Positions 53,338 to 63,865 of a DNA stretch of 64,000 nucleotides are shown here, piece by piece. The notes beneath the pieces were generated by a model. The model worked only from the letters and a program-made list of their open reading frames with translations, was not told the origin of the DNA and ran no database searches. The position numbers were made by a program, and so were the translations under genes. The stretch is from NCBI RefSeq assembly GCF_003286085.1, contig NW_020825288.1, positions 10,726,001-10,790,000 on the forward strand, written 5' to 3'. The DNA comes from Drosophila persimilis (taxonomy: Eukaryota > Arthropoda > Insecta > Diptera > Drosophilidae). Position 1 is the stretch's first letter; every line of letters begins with the position of its first letter.

Positions 53338-56300
53338 GTGAGTGTTGGGCATAAGGGAGGGGCTCCATACTCTTTGTGGGAAATATTTCCCTCATCCGTT
53401 CCCATGTTGTTTAATTTTCGCATTAGAAGCAAACCATTTTGTGTACTCGTATAGGGAGGGTGTCCGTGTCCGTGTCCGTCCCAGTGTGCTGAATGACATT
53501 ATTCAATTTCATACATTTTCACATGATAATAACCGGCAGTTAGTGTGCCCAACACGCACACACAATCGACGGGGCCACAGCCCCAGCCCAGTCCCAGTCC
53601 CCATTCCCATTCCCGTTCCCGGGTCTTTCTTTCAGTTCCGCCCTGCGCCTCCTCCACCTCCTGGCAACGTACCCCTGCCACTGCCTGTCAGCACGGCGTG
53701 ATTTTGCAAATGATTATTTTGCGTGACAGAAAAATGTGTTAACTCGGGACGGTCGGGACAGTGGTCGGTGGGGTAGGGGGCAGTAATATGTAACGCATAC
53801 GAAGTGTTGCACGCCCGACTTTCTGTGCTGCCCCTCTCTCCAGTTGATGTTGCGGCTGTCGTTAGAGTTGTCGTCAGCTTCGTAGACATAAAATTTTATG
53901 TTTCTGTACCGGAAAGCGCAATATTACACATACACATCAACGATGACGGCAACATCGTCAGCGTCAACGGCCTCAGCTTTGGCTTTTCTTTCTTCGCTTT
54001 TCTTCCTCTTTTTGTCTTTTTTTATAACTGTTTCGCATGAATTTTCCTTGAGCCTCTGCTGCTGTATTATTTGGTTTTGTTTATTTGTCGCCAGGGCAGA
54101 GGCAGAGGCATGGGCTGGGGCCCATCATCCAGGCGGAAGCACGGCACGCACGCACGCGCGCTGTTTGTTGGCGTTTATGGTTCTTGTGGTCGGTCGGTGG
54201 TCGAGAAAACGTGTGTGGGTCGCGCCCAAAGCGCTTGGGCCTTGGGCCTTCCCCCCTTTTGATAACACATTTCTGCAATGGGTTCGTTCAGCTCCATGTG
54301 AATTTCATTGTGAAACCGTTTAGTTCCACATCCCTATAAAGGGGTACGGGGAAGGTGGGAATAACAGCCAGAACAATTCGATCAACAATCATCAGCACTT
54401 TCGGATGAACGGAATGGAATGTGCTTGTCTCCGTTCCAATTGTCGTTGTTGACTTCGTTCATCTTGTGCCTCTTGTGATTGAGACTTACACAAGTGCAAC
54501 TTGCTCACGCGCACATTTTCGTTATCTTGTTGGATTTGTTCGTCTGTTCTTTCTGTACTAATAATCAACCTGATTGATACCAATTTCAATTATTCTTATT
54601 ATGAATGACCCAAAGATGGCTATTAATCATGTCCGCAACGTTTTGTGCTATATATTTATTTTTTTCATAATTATTTAATATATATTTTCTGTATTTTCCG
54701 CGCTCTATGAACACTTCTCCCGTAACAGAGTATCAGTACCAGTCATTTATGTACCAGTGTAGCAAGGCGATTAACTTGGAGTTTTTATATGGCATTTCCA
54801 TTCCAGTGAGGGGCATGGAGCATTGAGCCATGGCGCATGCAGCATTTTATAATCAGTGTCATCACCTCAACACCCATCCAATGGCCCAGCCCCAATCCCG
54901 CCCAGCAGTCGTTGAATGTTTTGGTTCCACTTTGGTTCGACTTTGGTGATGGTTTTTCTTTTTTCTTGGCGTGGGCTGTAGGCCTATGCGGCTATTAACG
55001 CTCTTTTTACATATTTTTCCCCTCCTTTCCCGCGCCCTATCCTACAATACAACTAATTTTTTGGCTAAATTGAAATTATTAGCCGGCAACTGTGCCTAAT
55101 GATGACAAAATGTGTCACAGCGCTGCCCACACTGTCTTCGGTCTCCGGTCTCTCTGCTTTCTTCGGAAAGAAGGAGGAGGTGTACGTGTACACCTCCTTT
55201 GTGCACATTTATTATGACAAATAGTGCAGCGCTTTTGGGCTGGAAATTGCCGTTACCCGCTAAGACGGGGCTAAGACGCTTGTCGCTTGTGTTGTTGGCC
55301 TTAGGCTTAATTTGCCTAGTTATGAAATGCGTTCGTGGAGGCGGCGTCGGCGACGGCGACGGCTTCAGCGACAGAGCGACAGCGACAGCGACAACGACAA
55401 CGTCGGGTAATCACTGGCTGACCCATTTCGTGGGCCAAAGCCTGGTGCTGGTGCTGGTGCTGGCCAGCAGCTTTTCGGACCAGATGCGATATGACAGGCG
55501 ATGGCAACTCGTTTTTCCTCGCAACGCTTCCTGCCTCAATTAGCGCTTGCTCCCGGTCGCGTTTGCACAGATTTTCCATAATTTTACATGGCCACACTGC
55601 CACTGCCAGAGAGTTTTTCCCGTTTAAGCAGCCATTAATTGGCTCTCGTCAACGTCGTCTGCCCCCAGTCGGTGGGTGGGGGACGCGGCTGGGTTTGGGT
55701 TTTGGCTAGTGGTTATGGCTGTATAAGCTTAATGCATCAATCAAGCTTTCAACGTCGAATGCGAGTATATATACATATGTATGTATATATCCATAAGTAT
55801 AGCCTTTTTGCCATTCGAAAAATCTGATAAATCGGCAGAGGCAGAGGCCAGCAGCGAGCCAGCGATCCAGGGGTTTGCGTGTGTTCTCAAACGATTTTAA
55901 TTATAGATATTGACAAAGTGGCGATGGAAAATTGAGACGTAAGGCCCAATAAGCCACTCGACTCAGGCTGCGCCCAGGGATTGTCTTCTGTCTTCGGATG
56001 GGATGCTGGGTGCTGCCTGTTGTGGTTCAGTGAACCCACGAAATATCTGCCGCAGCCAATTATGCGAATGCTGTTAATGAATGTGGGCGACGACTTGCCT
56101 TTGGTTTATCTATATAGTTTTATGCAATGACTGTCACTTTGCGAGTGCGACTGCGGCTGCGACTGCGCCTGGGACTGGGACTGCAACTGCGACTGCGAGA
56201 TTGCGCCTGCGCCTGCGCAGCTGCTGCCTAGAGAAAGTTGTCTTTGCCCAATTTGCAAATGACGTTTTTTTGTCAACGTCAAATGGCAAAACGGCAACAC

Positions 56301-58684
56301 ACAGCACAGCACAGCACAGCACAGCCATGGCAAAAAACAAATGGCAATAAAAGGCAGCGCCTGCCTGCACGTTACTATTTTTGTCAACCAGGAGTTGCTC
56401 TCCCACCAGACAAAGACGGCCAAATCAACAACGACAACGACAACGACTGGGACGACGACGGCTAACTAGAAACTTCAGACGCCAAATGGAGTCAGAAAGC
56501 AGTTCAAACAAGCGGTTGGCACTTTTGGCCACAAATCAAACGAAAGTGAAGCTCCTGCTCCTGCTGCTGCTCCTGGAGCGAAGCTTCTATCCCGGCAACA
56601 ATCATAATTGCAGACAGCAATTAAGCCGCTGTCAAAGGCTGCCAGCTACTCATGCTGATCGCGTTACAATTGCAACAGTTGCAATGTTGCAAGCCCGTTA
56701 CTCCATTGCATGTTGCATGTTGTCAACGGCATTGGGATCGCTGACAATGCGTTGATATTTCCCGACAAGCAAATCAGTTGCCACAACCAACGTTGCAACA
56801 AAAATTGAGCCAATTTGCTGCTCTGATGCTGGAGCTCAATTGGGGGACTCAGACTGGACTTTCTTTTTCTTTTCTGTTGGCCAAATGTCAGGCAGGCCAA
56901 AAGTGACACAAAGTATCCGCCAGAGCCAGTCCCACTCATGGTCTTGGTCTTGGTCTTGGACTTGAAGTTGAAGTTTTGAAAGCGCAAACCCAATGAAATT
57001 TAATTTGTACAATCTTCAGTCTTGACACATTTGGCTCAATAGACCTGCCTGTGTGGTGTTCGTGTGGTGCCGTAAGTTTTTGTCCGGCTTTGACATAAGT
57101 TTTTGCACAGTTTTTTGGCGAAAGGTTATGGCCAGTGAGAGTTATCAACTCCGGGCCCCCTACCCCCAATCCGATGCCATGATGAAGAGACGGAAGTGCT
57201 TTACCATACCACCATCAAAGTGATGTAAGCATTCATTTTGGATCAGGTTAATGCTTCTGTGAGATTTCTTCTGAAGCTGTCACAGCTGCTTAGGGCTCTA
57301 AGCTTACCCAACTCAAAAGGTAGGGTACCCACCCGTACTCCCTATGAAAGCTGCACGTGAGGTGAGCCTCTTAACCGGCTGACCGACCACTTCAAGTGTC
57401 ATTGGCACGATGCCCAGCGGAGGAGAGTTGAATAGTATTATGTATGGACTCTCTATATATGTGCTCTGCTGCTGCTGCTGCTGCATTCATTCTTCTAACC
57501 AAACATTGGTATACGAGTACTTGTAGTATAGTACATATGCTGCATACACACTCATTCGGTACAGCTGAGGCTGCCTCTGACTGTGGACTGTGGACTGTGG
57601 ACGGTGGAGTGCCATTGAAATTATAATGATCTTCATAAGATTTTGGTCTGATCGCAAACGTCAAGCTACCAAAATCCAAAAACTTGAACCCCAAACGATG
57701 ACGCGCATCTGCTTAACATTTTTCAGTGTTTTTTCCAGTACGAGCATTTCTGATGCTGATGCTCTGATGCTGTGGAGTGGAGTGGAGTGGAGTGGAGTGG
57801 AGTGGAGTGGAGGAGAGTATTATTTAACCAATTTGTTGCTGCCTGCTTTGGCTTCGGCTGCGGCTGCGGCTTTGGCTGGCATGACCTTCAATGGTCATTT
57901 GTACAAAACAAAGAGCTGCTAGGGGTCTCGGTCTGGGTCTCGACCAGAGTCTGGGCCCGTAGACTTTGTGGCTCACCAAATATTTGGACGTTGATGTCGA
58001 TTTTTGGTCAATGTCAATGTCAGAAATCAGTTGAAGTGGAAAATTTCAGTGTTGCTGTTGTAACAGCAACGGCGGCTTCGGCTTCGGCTTAAAAAATTTA
58101 TGTATTTCTGTTTATTTTTACCCATTCCCCATTTCCCACTCCCGTGCTCTGATATTTAAGGTTCAATGCTGGCTAATAAGCCAAAGAGTCGGGTGATTGA
58201 TGTGCGTTTTGGGGATTACATGGCCTGACCTTTGCAGTTCCAGTTCCAGTCACAGTCGCCACAGCAGTCGTCGTGGTTGTTGCACTGATTGTTGATTGTT
58301 GGTTGTATATTGTTCTTGATCAGCCTGCATATCTTACAGAGAGCGGACATATCGCTGTTGTGGCATCAGCTGCGTGCCACGCCCGGCTGTCTGCAACATT
58401 GGCAGCTGTGTTGGGTCCAAGTCTAGACACTCTAGACCTTGCAGCTTGCAGCTTGGGCACAATGCTGATTGCATTTAGCGATAAATTAACCAATGAATAC
58501 AATTAAAATAGGAATTACTTGTAGGAACAACCACATCGCATACCCCATACCCCATACCCCATTCCCAAGGGCATGGAGACCTTCATCGCAGCACAATTCT
58601 AGAAAGGCTCTGCCCCAAGGGCAAGGCAAGCGATCTCCTCCCCGTAGTGGCCTTCGTTCTGTTTCGTTTTTCAATTGCATTTAC
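53338..58684. other. Non-coding stretch between the two larger genes
   Basis: It begins with the GTGAGT donor of the low-complexity gene and is probably its next intron. It contains CCC-, GAC- and GGAGT-type simple repeats, an AT-rich block around 54,640-54,700 and a 24-bp palindrome at 55,175-55,198. No exon with a fitting phase-0 acceptor was recognised. Confidence 0.5.
57774..57811. repeat. GGAGT pentanucleotide array
   Basis: Seven GGAGT units, the reverse complement of the CACTC unit seen at 8,954 and 30,351. Confidence 0.9.
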
Positions 58685-58690
58685 TTTATT
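58685..58690 (-). terminator. Natalisin poly(A) signal AATAAA
   Basis: AATAAA is read on the minus strand (TTTATT on plus) about 175 nt beyond the natalisin stop codon. This would give a short 3' UTR ending near 58,665. It is the first AATAAA downstream of the stop. Confidence 0.5.
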
Positions 58691-58862
58691 TCGTGCGGTG
58701 TGCTATAGTTCGTTCTATATTGCGGCCCGTTCCTGCTGACCCATCGAGCCACAATCAGGCATAATCGAGTGGATGCGCCCCCAAGGAAGCTGCTCGGAAA
58801 CCGAAACTAAAAACCTAAAACCGAAAACCAGAAACCAGAAACCAGAAAACGATCGCTGGCAT

Positions 58863-59806
58863 TTAAATGTCGCTCCAATTGGCATCATCAGTGTCCCAGT
58901 CCCACTCCGCATCAGAGTCAGAGCCAGAGTCGATCTTCTGAGGATTAGCATTGGTTGAACGTGTTAATTGTGTCTCGGGGGCATTATCGGGCCGAAGAGA
59001 TCGCCTGAAACGGTGCAGTGATCCCGATGCCGATCCCGATCCCGATCCCAGCCAGGATGGTTTCACCTGCTGCCGGGGCATGATTGGATTGCCAATGAAG
59101 TGGACGCTGCTCTGCTGCTGCAGCGGCAAATGTGGCACCAATTGTTCCATCTCCATCCCCAGCTCTGGCTGTTGTAAATTTGCTGACATTGATCTTGTCG
59201 AGTGTAATCTATTAGCAGGCTGGAGCAGGCCCCTGGCCAGACCTCGCCATTGAGCGCCCTCAGCTGCAGTCGCAGTCGCAGTCGGAGTCGGAGTAGCTCT
59301 GGCTCTGGCTCTGGATGCTAGAATAGCAGCATCCTCCACTTGTGACATTGATGGCTTGACTGATTGATCGTAACCATTAATTTTATGCGTTGACATTCTT
59401 TGCGGCCAGTTGTCGCTGTCATCTGGCAATTTTCTCTCCTGCTGCTGCTGCTGCTGCAACAGTTTTCCCCACAGACCAGAGGGGGGTGGTGTCTTGGTGG
59501 ATCCTGTCAAGTGCCGCTTGCCGCGATTCGGAAAGAATGGATCGTCAATCTTGTAAAGATCCCGGAGCTGCAGCTTTTTGCCGCGATTCGGAAAGAAGGG
59601 ATCGTCCAGCTTGAAAATGCTGCGATACTTTTTGCCGCGATTCGGAAAGAACAGATCGTCGTACTTGAACAGATCCTTGACCTTGTCGCGTCTGCCGCGA
59701 TTCGGCACAAAGGTCTCATACCGATTGAATAGAGCATCCAAATCTGGGTTGTTGTGCTTCCTTCCGCGTGGTGGTATAAAGGGATCGTCCTCCTTGGTCG
59801 TCTCAT
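58863..59806 (-). CDS. NTL: Natalisin coding exon 3 with the amidated peptide block
   Basis: Acceptor TTTCAG lies at 59813-59807, giving a 61-nt intron 2 (59867-59807). The exon completes peptide 1 and encodes peptides 2-5, then a long Gln/Ser/Ala-rich tail. It stops with TAA at 58865-58863. The tail has an ARARAR run and a final WDWDTDDANWSDI, with no further Gly-dibasic amidation sites. Confidence 0.85.
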
Positions 59807-62594
59807 CTGAAAGATCCCAATGGGAGTGAGTGAGAATTATGACAGATTCTAAGCCCCGGACACTCACCGCCCAAGTGATAGCCATCCAGGAGCTTCTCGC
59901 GCCGCACAAGAACGAACTGCGGCTCGTCCACAATCAGTGGCGGCTCCAGGTGTCCCGACAGGTTGAGCTTCTTCCAGAGGAACATCCCCGGATGATAGTG
60001 TTCAGCTGGGCTATCGCTCCGATTGCCCTCGGGTCGCTCGAAGGGATACAGCAGCTTCATGGCCCAGTGCAGGAACTTGATGAGATCCTGTTCCCCGGTG
60101 AGCAGCATAAAGACCTCGTTGCTGCTTTTCTCCTCCTCATCGTCGGTGGGGTCCAGCAGCTGGTCATCATCATCATTACTATTATCAGAGGCGGATGAAT
60201 CAGGGTCCTGCATCGAGCTCAGCTGCATGTGGAGACGAGCCATGGCATCTTTGTTTCTTTTGAATGAAAGGGGAATGGGAATGGGCATGGGCATGGAGAT
60301 GCGAGTTAATATAGATATTCTATATCTGGCCAGTCTATTTCGAGATAAATGCCCCATCATTTGTTGCACAATGTGTCGGGTATAAGGAGCAGTATCATTT
60401 CTTTGTACACATTTCTCTTGCCTGATGAGCGTGGGCCGGGCCGCTCTCCATGTTTCTCCATGGGTTTCAGTTACATGTGAGAGCCCCGTCCCGACCACAG
60501 ACCATCTTCACTGGAGTTTCTCTTCCACTGCCACTGGCTGACTGACTGGCTCCCACAACCCAAAGACACGATGACACCAAATTGATGAACATCTTCAGGG
60601 ACGTGGGTTGGAGCCGGGACCGACTGGGATCGACTGGGATCGACTGGGATCGACTGGGACCGTCCAATGACAATGGCAACCACTCAAATGTCTGACCCAG
60701 AAACCCATTCTCCCTTGAGCTGCCACAAAGAATTAGCGCCTAAACTCTTCGTTTATCCGCGCTGTCAGGGCTCATCCAATTCAATCAAAAGTCAATTTGA
60801 GGCAATTCCATCGAAATTACTGTGTAAAATTACAAATTAAGCGAACAAAATATAAGACAACTGAAACTGAAAGGAAAGCCCATGCCGATGCGGGCCTGTG
60901 CATTGGCCGACAATTAATCAAACATTTAACAAATAAACAAAAGAGAAATAAGGCAGGGTATGCAGAGGAGGAAAACATACAACAAATGATTAATTCGAAT
61001 TTAATAGCAGCGCCCAATAATTTTTCAACACAAGATAATATTTCCAGAAATTAAACACACAAATTACATACCGTCTCAGAAGAAAGGAGAAATATTTATG
61101 TGTACCAATAAAAGAAGAAAGAAAGGCCTGCCTGCCTTGAGAGTCGAAGCCTAAGATACCCTTGGGGAATAATCGATGAAAACGTCCTAAGAATTATATC
61201 CATTAAAATTAACTCATGAAAAATGAGGGACAGATCTGCAGTCCGCTTTATTCATATTCATTTCCCACCTTCTCTGTTGTTAAAATCATAATGTCCTCTG
61301 CAAGAGTATTGAATATTGAATAAAAGTTGAAACATTTCTCACTTCTAGTGGGGGGGGGGGGGGATCTGGTCTCTGGCCTGCCTGTCTGGGGGAGCTCCTC
61401 TCTTCGGCCGAAATGAAAAGTGAAACTCGTAATGCAGTTTTCGTTTCGATTTCGTTTCGATTCGTTGCGGGGCAATGAATTTGCTGACAGTTGTTATTTT
61501 ATAAAATAAATCAACATACGAGGCTCCTTCGGAGGAGTCTTCAGACTCGCTCTGGAGTCAGGCAGAGGGGCAGGGAGAGGAGTAGGAGTCGTCTTTGGCT
61601 GAGAGACTTGAAACAAAACTGCAATCGTTGTACTCTACTGATTTTTTCACGCCCATTAATTGGTTTTGCGTGTTTCTGGCCGACAGCCAAATTGTCGACG
61701 ATTTGTTGCTGTTTCTGTTGCTGGCAGTTTTTTTTTTTCGGCAAGACCTGGCGCCTTTAAAAGGGTTAAACATTAAATCTGTGAACCTCAGAGGGAACCC
61801 CGAGACAGAGTCGCTGATAAATTGGTTTCACATGTGAAGCGGAAACGAGGCGCGAAACTTTCTCGCCTCGACTTGTCGAATTTCGACTTTCCTTCCAGAG
61901 CAACCTTGAACCCCTCGAGCTCCTGAGCAGAATCCCGGCCTAATAGCCCCGACTGCCACCCACCCACATCCTTGGGATGGGCTGACGCTTACCTGGCGGC
62001 CATCATGGCGCGATAGTACTCCTGCGGACACTTGGCGGAGGGGCCCAGGCGACCCTGGCACCGACTGGCCCAGTATCGGTGGGGCGTGGACGCATAGTTA
62101 AGGCCCAGCATGCCCCGTTGCAGTGGTGCAATTTCCTGCGCCGCTGATTGCTGCCGCAGCCTGGTCTGTGCCCCTAAATCATCTACCTCGCGCAAAACTT
62201 TTCGATTAAAATCCGCGGCTTGCGGTTGCTGCTCCACATCTGCATCCCCATCCCCATCCAGCTGCGCTGCGTTGTCGTGGTCGTGGTCGTGGTCGTAGTG
62301 GGGCAGACTGAACTTCCCAGCCGCCGAGGCAGCCGCCTGCCTCTGGAGCATATCGCGCAGTGCATCGTTGCCGCTGTCAAACAGGACGCGTGCATCCTTT
62401 TTCCAGCGCGGCTGCTGTTGCTGGTGCTGCTGTTGCAGCCTCAAGGCCGCCGCCTCCGTGGCCATGGCGATAAGCGATGGTGGCAAAGATAGGACCACAT
62501 TGCCGTGGCCGTGGCCGTGGCTGTGGCTGTGGCTGTGGCCGCCGCCGCAATAAATCGCCAGGCAGACGCTGAGCCAGGCGAGCGTGAGTCTCAT
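58863..62594 (-). CDS. NTL: Natalisin neuropeptide precursor, three coding exons
   Basis: This is a prepropeptide for natalisin, an insect tachykinin-related neuropeptide family that ends in FxxxR-amide and is known to act in reproductive behaviour. I read the CDS as exons 62594-61993, 60256-59868 and 59806-58863, all on the minus strand. They sum to 1,935 nt, or 644 residues plus TAA. Every junction is GT-AG and phase-consistent (AG|A, then G|AT). The start at 62594 opens a signal peptide (MRLTLAWLSVCLAIYCGGG), followed by a His-Ser/His-Gly run and Q-, D- and E-rich spacers. Residues about 305-425 carry five amidation units ending PFIPPR, TFVPNR, LFFPNR, PFFPNR and PFFPNR. Each is followed by Gly and a dibasic pair (GRK, GRR, GKK, GKK, GKR). 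The first unit is split by intron 2. The C-terminal 215 residues are low complexity and acidic at the end. An extra small exon inside intron 1 cannot be excluded. The family call is firm, the exon 1 assignment less so. Confidence 0.85.
59515..59790 (-). other. Five natalisin peptide units (F-x-P-x-R-G plus dibasic)
   Basis: The motif cores lie at 59783-59766 (PFIPPR), 59714-59697 (TFVPNR), 59654-59637 (LFFPNR), 59600-59583 (PFFPNR) and 59540-59523 (PFFPNR). Each is followed by Gly (amide donor) and K/R pairs. Predicted peptides include DKVKDLFKYDDLFFPNR-amide, YRSIFKLDDPFFPNR-amide and LQLRDLYKIDDPFFPNR-amide. Units 4 and 5 share the same last seven residues (DPFFPNR). At DNA level the PNRGKK/GKR segments repeat nearly identically, which fits expansion by internal duplication. 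Confidence 0.9.
59868..60256 (-). CDS. NTL: Natalisin coding exon 2
   Basis: The exon is entered after CATTCAAAAG at 60257, the only nearby acceptor that fits the one-base phase left by exon 1. It encodes an acidic segment (DNSNDDDD, PTDDEEEKSS) and a less repetitive block ending in the RR cleavage site. It then gives the first half of peptide 1, EKLLDGYHLGG. It leaves through GGCG|GTGAGT at 59868/59867. Codon 331 (Asp) is completed by exon 3. Confidence 0.75.
60257..61992 (-). other. Natalisin intron 1 (1.7 kb)
   Basis: The intron runs from GTAAGC to CATTCAAAAG. It contains four tandem copies of a 10-bp unit CGACTGGGAY (60621-60660), a G14 run (61350-61363) and AT-rich stretches. A possible fragment of the dispersed TACCC repeat lies at 61,145. 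I see no further coding exon in it, though a micro-exon could be missed. Confidence 0.6.
60621..60660. repeat. 10-bp tandem repeat in natalisin intron 1
   Basis: Four units of CGACTGGGAT, the last ending in C. Confidence 0.9.
61993..62594 (-). CDS. NTL: Natalisin coding exon 1 (signal peptide and spacer)
   Basis: This exon encodes residues 1-200 plus two bases of codon 201. The start codon is followed at once by a hydrophobic signal sequence of about 17-19 residues. Then come HSHSHSHGHGHG, an Ala/Gln-rich stretch, and a DHDHDHD run that is a GTC/GAC-type microsatellite in coding sequence. The last 30 residues (ending CPQEYYRAMMAA) are not repetitive and look constrained. The exon ends CCAG|GTAAGC at 61993/61992, and TAA lies immediately inside the intron, so the donor must be used for the protein to continue. 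Confidence 0.7.
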
Positions 62595-62799
62595 GCTGTC
62601 TGCTGTCTGCGTTCCTGCCCCAGCCTGTGTCCGTGTCCTCTGGACACTGCTGCTCCAGTCGATCCTCCTTACCTCTGTCCCTCGGTTTGGGCCCGATCGA
62701 GGCTGCTGTTCCAATTTTACTTTTGTCTTTGGCTCGGATTGTCGGGCTTCCCTTTGAAGCGGTGGGCGACCGCTGCGCGTTTGGCTCTTAGAAAACTGA

Positions 62800-62836
62800 A
62801 ACTGAAAGTTGCTGCCAAGCAGTCTTGCTTTTTATA
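62800..62836 (-). promoter_or_regulatory. Natalisin core promoter: TATA box and initiator
   Basis: On the minus strand TATAAAAA lies at 62836-62829. A TCAGTT initiator follows at 62805-62800, its A at 62803, about 33 nt from the first T of the TATA box. A second TCAGTT sits 6 nt further on. The inferred leader from 62803 to the start codon at 62594 has no upstream ATG. The spacing is the normal Drosophila arrangement. The transcription start itself is inferred. Confidence 0.6.
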
Positions 62837-63177
62837 GCCAAGATGTGGCAGGAACGGCTGCCTGCGGAGCGGATTGGAGTTTTGGGAATACGCCTGCTGG
62901 ACCTGGACCTGGATGGACCTGCTCGTCTGTGGACGGACCCTTGGTCCCACACATGCGTCTGGGAGTGAAGCACTGGCCAATGGCAATGGCCATTGTTTAT
63001 CCAGCGCGTCGTAGCATGAAATTAATAAAACGAAATTGCATTGTACTGACGGAATTTTTTCGAACTGGGAAATCTGTAGCCCACGTGAGATGTCCCCGAG
63101 CTCTGGATGACTTTTTTCAAGTTATATTTCTGCCACTCGTCCACGAGTATTGGCTCAATTTTTGCTATTGTACATCG

Positions 63178-63345
63178 TCTTTATACCCTTGCGGAGAATA
63201 TAACATATAACCTACAGATAAAAACAGTCTCTTCCCTATGATGGATCAGGGTTCATCATGATTTTTAGGTTTATTGGAGATACTCGTGTCATAAGGTTAC
63301 TATGATTTCCATCCACCTGCGAGCGTATTGATAGCTTCGCTCTAT
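63178..63345 (+). repeat. Possible dispersed TACCC-type repeat
   Basis: It opens TTTATACCCTTGCGGAGAAT and then continues ATAACATATAACC. The rest is diverged and AT-rich, ending near the TCTATCGAGCCG segment. Similarity is confined mostly to the opening. Confidence 0.3.
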
Positions 63346-63833
63346 CTATTCTATCGAGCCGTCTCCTTCTTGTTTCCAATTTCGATTGGCTGTCCGGCTG
63401 TGTTTGTTCAACCTTTGACCTGATGCCGCTTCACAAATTAGCTAGAAGCCTTCTCGCACCGGACGACAAATGAGGCAACAACTCTGCCAAAACATTCCCA
63501 GCCAGCGATACAATCACAGCAGTGGCAGCAGCAGTGGCAGCCACAGGCGGAGGCAGCTGCCAGAGCGGCGCTTTCTTTCATGCCCCCAGAAGCAATAGAT
63601 GGGGGCTGCTACCTTCGAGAATTTATTGCCTGCTAATGTTCGATCGCATTTGTCTGTGGCAAGGGTTGCCAAGGGCTGCCTGTTGCTGCCCTGCGCCCTG
63701 TTGCATGTCCCGCGGCAGCAACAGCCACAGCCACACCAGCAGCAGCAGCATATAAAGGAAAGAAAGGCAAACACAATTGTTGAGTAATGAGCACTGCACG
63801 TTATTAATGTCACTCGGCCTGGGCCTGGGTATA

Positions 63834-63865
63834 GGTCTGGGTCTGGGTCTGGGTCTGGGTCTGGA
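63834..63865. repeat. (GGTCTG)n microsatellite
   Basis: Five units in the natalisin upstream flank. Confidence 0.85.
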
